DNA of 49,168 nt, taken from the NCBI GenBank assembly GCA_902812465.1, contig CADDZE010000028.1, positions 1 to 49,168 of the forward strand, read 5' to 3'. A program made the position numbers and the translations under genes. Position 1 is the stretch's first letter; every line of letters starts with the position of its first letter. The notes beneath the pieces were generated by a model, which saw only the letters and a program-made list of their open reading frames with translations, had not been told where the DNA came from and ran no database searches. The DNA is from Acidobacteriota bacterium. Its GTDB lineage: Bacteria > Acidobacteriota > Terriglobia > UBA7540. This document shows, one piece after another, positions 45,149-49,168 of this stretch.

Positions 45149-48100
45149 CTACCAATTCAAGCGTAAGGAGAACTGGATCTGCCTGGCGTTCTGCGCCGAA
45201 CTGATCCGTCCGAAATTGGAGGTGCCGACGATCAGCCCGGGGCGGTCGAAATTCGGATGATTGGTGAGGTTGAAGCAATCGGTGCGAAACACGAGTGCCG
45301 TGCGCTCGGAGAAGCGCCACTGTCGCAGCAGGCTCAAGTCCCAGTCCGTCAGGCCGGGTCCGGTGATGACGTTGCGGCCTTCGTTGCCCGGGATACTGAA
45401 TGCTCCCTGCGAGTCAAAGAAGACGGGCGGAGGCTGGAAGGCTGCGGTGCTAAACCAGCGATTCGGGCTGCGCTGGCCTGGCGGCAGATTCGGATTGGCC
45501 ACGAGATCTGGACGGTCCGTGCCGCTCGACTGGGTGCCGCTAAGCGAGGTGGCCAGCAATGCGGTGAGGGGCTGGCCACTCTGCAGGGTGAGAATGTTGG
45601 CCCATTGCCAATCCCGCAACAGAAAAACGGCGAGGCGTTGGTGCAGCCAGCGGCGTCCTGGACCCAAGGGCAGCGCCCAGGTATTCGAGAAGACCAAGCG
45701 GTGGCGAATGTCAAAATCTGAGAGACCCCTTTCAGCTTTCAGGTTGTAGTTATCCTGCGGTTGGTTGGTCCCCTGCAGGCCTGAAGCATCGTCGATCGAC
45801 TTACCGAAGGTGTAAGCCGCCTCAAACGACAGTCCGGAAGCAAACCGTCGCTGCAGACGCATGATTAGACCGTTGTAGTTCGAATTCACGTCCGTGGCAC
45901 GCACAAAGTAATTCGATCCTGGCTGGGGATGGTAGCCGCGGCGCAGCGCGGGATGATCGTCCTGGGGAGGAAGATTGGGCAAACCCTGATTCTGCAGGGC
46001 CCGGCGCGGCAGCTTGTGCCCTTCTGAGCCCGCGTAGGCTAGGGAAAGCACAGTGTCACGACTCAGCTGCCGCTCAAGGGACAGGCTCCATTGGTAAACG
46101 TACCCGTTACGCAGGTTCGGTGGTGATGACACGCCGGAAGGAGCCGTGTTGCCCAGCTGGTAAGCCAGCGCATAGGTGAGCAGGGGAGGCGCAAACGCCT
46201 GCCCGCAAGCGCCCGGTCCGAAGAAGCGGCAAAGGTCGAGTCCGAACAGCGACTCCGATATCGGTGCGCTCAGCCGCGTTTCGGCCGCGTAATCAAGCTC
46301 GTTGAGCGAGTTAAAAACCCCAAAGCTGCCGCGAAGGGAGGTCTTGGCATCGCCGGTCAGGTCGTAAGCGAAGCCTAAGCGCGGAGCCCAGTTGGACCAA
46401 TCCGGCCGAATCAAGGAGGCGGGTAATCCTGCCGCCTGGGAAGTGATGAACTGAAGCCCGAACTTTTGTTGAAGTTCCAGCGTTAGTGGATTGCTGATCA
46501 GGCGCTGCGCCTGCCCCAGATCGTTACGGACGATAAAGCGCAGCGCGTCACTAGGATCGACAATCGAGCCGCGGCCATCAGCGTTTAAGGGCGGCGAGTA
46601 GAACTCTTCGCGCAACCCGTAAGTTAGGGTCAGCCGCCGCGTGGCGTGAAATTCATCCGTGACGTAGGCACCGAAGTAGTTCACGCGATCGTTGCCGCCG
46701 GAGTTACCGGCCTGAGCAAACGACAAGAAGGGGCGCCCCAGCAGGAAGTCGGAGAAGGCAGTGCCGGACACCGACCCGAATCCGTCGTTAAAGCTAAACA
46801 CGCCTTGCCCAAAGTTCTCCACCAAGTAGAACAGCCGCAGCCGCCGGAAGTCGGCGCCCAGCTGGATGCTGTGACGCCCATGAATCCAGACGAGGTTGTC
46901 GGCCACCTGGAAGGTGTTGTTCTTGCGAATCTGCGGCTGGAAGATGTCGCTGTCACCCAGGTAGGCATACCCGGGAATGTCGATGGCGGGAATGCCATGG
47001 TTCGTCGAGCCGGGGGCGCGGGCGATTCCCAGGGATTCGAGGAAGCCGCTGTGGATATTCTGCCCTTCCTTCGTTCCCAGAAAGTAGTCGTACCCCAGGC
47101 GCAGGTCGTTGCCCAGGGTAGGCCTCAAGGCGGATGTAAGCCCGAGCGCCAGGTTGCGGCCGGAGTCCGTCTTGCGGGTCCCGAACCCGGCGGGTGCCGA
47201 GGGATTCAGGGCAAAAGGATTCGAGACAAAGGGAAAGAGTTGGGCACTGCCGAAGTAGATGAAGCGGCCGAACAGCTGGTGGCGCTCCCCTACCCGATGA
47301 TCCAGCCGGACGGTGAACTGATCGCTGGCGAGGTCGTGCAACCCAACGTTGATGTCGTTGTTCTGGCCAGGCGGAGCGCCGGGCCGATTGGGGAGCGGGA
47401 CGCGTGCCAGGATGGCGCGCGAGACGGGATCGATCCTGTCCTCGGGGATCATGTTTCCGGGGAAGGGCTGGCCGGTGGCCGGATCGATAATGGCAGGGAA
47501 GGGCCGTCCCGTGAGTGGGTTGGTACCGCTAAAGTCCCCTTGATGCTCCGCGGCGGTGGGCAGCAATGTGGTGTTTGTGACGCTCTGGCGGATGCGGAAT
47601 CCCTCGTAGTTGCCAAAGAAGAACGTGTGGTCGCGGCGCAGCGGTCCCCCGAGCGAGGCGCCGAACTGGTTCTGGCGGAAAGGCGGGATGGGCCGGCTGG
47701 GATCGTCAAAGAAATTTCTAGCGTCAAACGCGCTGTTGCGCAGGTACTCGTACGCAGTCCCTGCCAGGCGATTCGAGCCTGCGCGCGTTGCAATCTCCAC
47801 CTGTGCGCCGGAAACGATGCCCTGCGCGGCGGTATAGGAATTTTCGACGACGCGAAATTCATGAATCGCATCCAGGGAGGGGTTCACGGTCACGCTGTAG
47901 GCGAATGGCTCCATGATCGTCACACCGTCGAGGGTGAAGTTGTTGCGCTCCGAGCGCTGCCCGTTCACCGAGAATCCGAGACCGAGGGCGGCAGTGTTGA
48001 ACTGCTGGGTGGCGCCGTTGGGGTAAGGCGGCACGGCGCCGGCGGCCACCAGAGCCAGCTGCGAGAACTGGCGGCCATTGAGCGGCAGCAGGCTGACACG

Positions 48101-48559
48101 CCGGTTGTCGATCTCCTCGCTGGTGGTGGGCGATGTGATCTCCACCAGAGGCGGCCGCGCATCAATCGTCAGCTTCGTTTGCGCGCGCGCGAGCTGGAGC
48201 GAAATGTCCTGGCGCAGGGTCTGCCCCACCTCGAGCACCAGCCCACGGATAATCCGCGCCGCAAAGCCTGGATGCTCCGCACGAAGCTCGTAGGTTCCAA
48301 TAGGCAGGAACGGAAAACTGTAGAAGCCCTTCTCATCGGTCAGCGTCTCGCGCACTTGGCCTGTGGCGGGACAGGTCAGGACTATGCGTGTGTGCGCCAC
48401 CGTCGCGCCCGAAGGGTCCAAAACCACGCCTTGAATGTTGCTATTCCAGTCTTGCGCCAACAACGCCCGCGCTGCGGCCAACAGAACGGCCAGCCCTATC
48501 CATGACATGGGAACAACTTGCGTCCGAAGCCGCCGAGCAGGAGGCAAATAGCCGGGCAT
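45149..48559 (-). CDS. Oar-like TonB-dependent outer-membrane receptor under FMN riboswitch control
   Basis: This complete 1136-residue outer-membrane receptor has a signal peptide at about 15-36 (SWIGLAVLLAAARALLAQ). A carboxypeptidase-regulatory-like domain spans about 42-125 (IQGVVLDPSGATVAHTR, GFYSFPFLPIGTYELRAEHP). A TonB plug lies at about 145-275 (LLPLNGRQFSQLALV, VNGQRSERNNFTLDGVTI). A long beta-barrel runs to the end, RIQFSLRLNW, with the expected terminal aromatic residue. Receptors of this type are usually annotated as sugar or peptide importers, but few substrates are known. GAGGTG lies five bases before the ATG. The FMN riboswitch at 48686-48898 on the same strand means expression should respond to FMN. 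The simplest inference is uptake of riboflavin, FMN or a related compound, although other flavin-linked roles are possible. Confidence 0.93.
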   Translation of the reverse strand: MPGYLPPARRLRTQVVPMSWIGLAVLLAAARALLAQDWNSNIQGVVLDPSGATVAHTRIVLTCPATGQVRETLTDEKGFYSFPFLPIGTYELRAEHPGFAARIIRGLVLEVGQTLRQDISLQLARAQTKLTIDARPPLVEITSPTTSEEIDNRRVSLLPLNGRQFSQLALVAAGAVPPYPNGATQQFNTAALGLGFSVNGQRSERNNFTLDGVTIMEPFAYSVTVNPSLDAIHEFRVVENSYTAAQGIVSGAQVEIATRAGSNRLAGTAYEYLRNSAFDARNFFDDPSRPIPPFRQNQFGASLGGPLRRDHTFFFGNYEGFRIRQSVTNTTLLPTAAEHQGDFSGTNPLTGRPFPAIIDPATGQPFPGNMIPEDRIDPVSRAILARVPLPNRPGAPPGQNNDINVGLHDLASDQFTVRLDHRVGERHQLFGRFIYFGSAQLFPFVSNPFALNPSAPAGFGTRKTDSGRNLALGLTSALRPTLGNDLRLGYDYFLGTKEGQNIHSGFLESLGIARAPGSTNHGIPAIDIPGYAYLGDSDIFQPQIRKNNTFQVADNLVWIHGRHSIQLGADFRRLRLFYLVENFGQGVFSFNDGFGSVSGTAFSDFLLGRPFLSFAQAGNSGGNDRVNYFGAYVTDEFHATRRLTLTYGLREEFYSPPLNADGRGSIVDPSDALRFIVRNDLGQAQRLISNPLTLELQQKFGLQFITSQAAGLPASLIRPDWSNWAPRLGFAYDLTGDAKTSLRGSFGVFNSLNELDYAAETRLSAPISESLFGLDLCRFFGPGACGQAFAPPLLTYALAYQLGNTAPSGVSSPPNLRNGYVYQWSLSLERQLSRDTVLSLAYAGSEGHKLPRRALQNQGLPNLPPQDDHPALRRGYHPQPGSNYFVRATDVNSNYNGLIMRLQRRFASGLSFEAAYTFGKSIDDASGLQGTNQPQDNYNLKAERGLSDFDIRHRLVFSNTWALPLGPGRRWLHQRLAVFLLRDWQWANILTLQSGQPLTALLATSLSGTQSSGTDRPDLVANPNLPPGQRSPNRWFSTAAFQPPPVFFDSQGAFSIPGNEGRNVITGPGLTDWDLSLLRQWRFSERTALVFRTDCFNLTNHPNFDRPGLIVGTSNFGRISSAQNARQIQFSLRLNW

Positions 48560-48677
48560 GTGTCACCTCAAAGCTAAGCTGCTCGGGGCAGAGACAAGGC
48601 AGGCAGACACAAGTCCGCGCACCAACGCCCTTGGCCTCAGACGCTCTCTCTGTGAGCGACACCTACGGCGCGGACTT
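48559..48677 (-). promoter_or_regulatory. candidate expression platform of the FMN riboswitch
   Basis: Between aptamer and start codon, AAGTCCGCGC (48668-48677) and GCGCGGACTT (48611-48620) on the minus strand form a perfect 10-bp stem. Just after it, TGTGTC (48606-48611) is complementary to GACACA (48559-48564), which covers the A of the start codon and the base after GAGGTG. One plausible reading is that FMN binding shifts pairing so that the start region is masked. No T-run follows the long stem, so translational control looks more likely than termination. Mechanism is inference. Confidence 0.45.
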
Positions 48678-48685
48678 ACCTGACG

Positions 48686-48898
48686 GACCTTCTACCATTC
48701 GGACTTTACCGCCGGCCCCGGAGTCTCACCGGATCGTGGGGTAGGAAAGGCGCTGGCTTCAAACCGCTAGAACCCAGCCATCCGTTGCGGCGCGGCACAA
48801 CCTGCGCCGCCAATTTGTGGTGCCTTTCACTCCCCTCGCGGGCTTTACCGCCGATCGGGAATTGGGAGGTTCGTCTCCCTCACCCTGCCCCGAAGGTC
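48686..48898 (-). promoter_or_regulatory. FMN riboswitch (RFN element)
   Basis: Read on the minus strand this is a clear FMN-binding aptamer. P1 pairs GACCTTC (48892-48898) with GAAGGTC (48686-48692). The 5' core is CCTTCGGGGCAGGGTG, identical to classical RFN elements. CGGCGGTAAAGCCCGCGAG follows, then GATCCGGTGAGACTCC, GGGGCCGGCGGTAAAGTCCG and AATGGTAGAAGG, all in consensus order. Two arms are enlarged. A GGGAG/CCTCCC hairpin is inserted in P2, and a roughly 100-base arm (48736-48836) replaces the short variable P4 loop. The element directs the Oar-like receptor that starts 126 bases downstream. High FMN normally turns such genes off. Confidence 0.95.
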
Positions 48899-48907
48899 AC
48901 CGCCACC

Positions 48908-48916
48908 AGTCTACCA
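48908..48916 (-). promoter_or_regulatory. extended -10 promoter just upstream of the FMN riboswitch
   Basis: On the minus strand TGG-TAGACT forms an extended -10 (TGn plus TAGACT, with TAGACT at 48908-48913). The expected transcription start, about seven bases further on, falls right at the 5' edge of the aptamer. No clear -35 is seen, as is common with extended -10 promoters. The 250 bases between here and the window end carry no recognisable gene. Confidence 0.45.
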
Positions 48917-49168
48917 TGTGCCAATGCCGGGAGAGAAGCGTTTGCGGGCGTCCACGGGATTGGTGACGGGGGAGGTGCGGGGCTGGGGCCAACGAGCAGG
49001 TCCTGGTGAGAGAGCCCACCGCCTCAGAGCATCGGCAGAGCCCGCGCCGGGCGGAGGCGTGCGTCGGGCGGGCAAAGCCTCAGATGGCGAGAATTTCCGA
49101 AACGTGGCAGACCGGGTGATACCGTTCACACGCTCGAGACGTTCCACACGCTGCGAGCTATTCGGGAC

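Noticed and set aside
46646-48505. 619-codon open frame on the plus strand opposite the Oar-like receptor
   Set aside because: It is antisense to a clearly conserved gene, has low-complexity composition, no recognisable motif, and is explained by high-GC codon bias.

Overview
The window is about 60% GC and reads as a chromosomal segment of an Acidobacteriota-like bacterium. The evidence is the set of gene families: two giant Oar-like TonB-dependent receptors with an N-terminal carboxypeptidase-regulatory-like domain, a CRTAC1 (FG-GAP/ASPIC) protein paired with a TPR protein, a signal-peptide amidohydrolase lacking the usual metal motif, a PEP-CTERM protein, a two-gene DUF1844/MBL unit and a quinol-type NO reductase. 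No rRNA, tRNA, CRISPR array or intact insertion sequence was found. Taxonomy is inferred from gene content only.

Layout. 1-3.9 kb: an Oar-like receptor (minus strand) cut short by an amber codon at a normally conserved Trp, divergent from an RpiR-type regulator. 4.2-12.1 kb: a surface-polysaccharide cluster with galE, an initiating sugar-phosphate transferase, the GDP-D-glycero-alpha-D-manno-heptose genes hddA-hddC-gmhB, a gmd-type dehydratase and an O-antigen ligase/polymerase. 12.1-15.2 kb: icd, mdh and a cyclophilin. 15.2-17.7 kb: araD and araB (minus). 17.8-19.3 kb: a gene remnant, then a PEP-CTERM protein behind a GG-N10-GC sigma-54 promoter. 19.5-22.8 kb: purD and an amidohydrolase, followed by a collapsed GyrI-like gene. 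23.1-27.0 kb: histidine kinase, response regulator and an SMP-30-type protein (all minus). 27.1-31.9 kb: a nitric-oxide island with a Crp/Fnr regulator, a shortened membrane protein, a decayed hemerythrin gene, an intact qNOR and a small membrane protein carrying a transposase-like zinc ribbon. 32-39.2 kb: a CpsB-type PHP phosphatase, an HExxH protein, CRTAC1, TPR protein and a LysM lytic transglycosylase. 40.2-44 kb: an MBL-rhodanese protein, then DUF1844-MBL-ribF. 44.1-48.6 kb: an OmpA-like lipoprotein and the second, complete Oar-like receptor.

The most notable element is at the right end. A clear FMN riboswitch (RFN element, minus strand, about 48686-48898) lies directly upstream of the complete 1136-aa Oar-like receptor. 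It has all the conserved boxes, a perfect 7-bp P1 and an unusually long peripheral arm. A promoter-like extended -10 sits just before the aptamer. Between aptamer and start codon are a perfect 10-bp stem and a short segment complementary to the start region. Together with ribF about 4.6 kb further along, this suggests that the receptor is a flavin-responsive outer-membrane protein, possibly a flavin importer. I know of no characterised Oar-like receptor with that role.

Second-tier points are a heptose-modifying polysaccharide pathway (gmd beside hdd genes), sigma-54 control of a PEP-CTERM gene, a near-consensus CRP-type site in front of the NO-reductase region, and several broken genes that indicate local decay or, for some, sequencing error.
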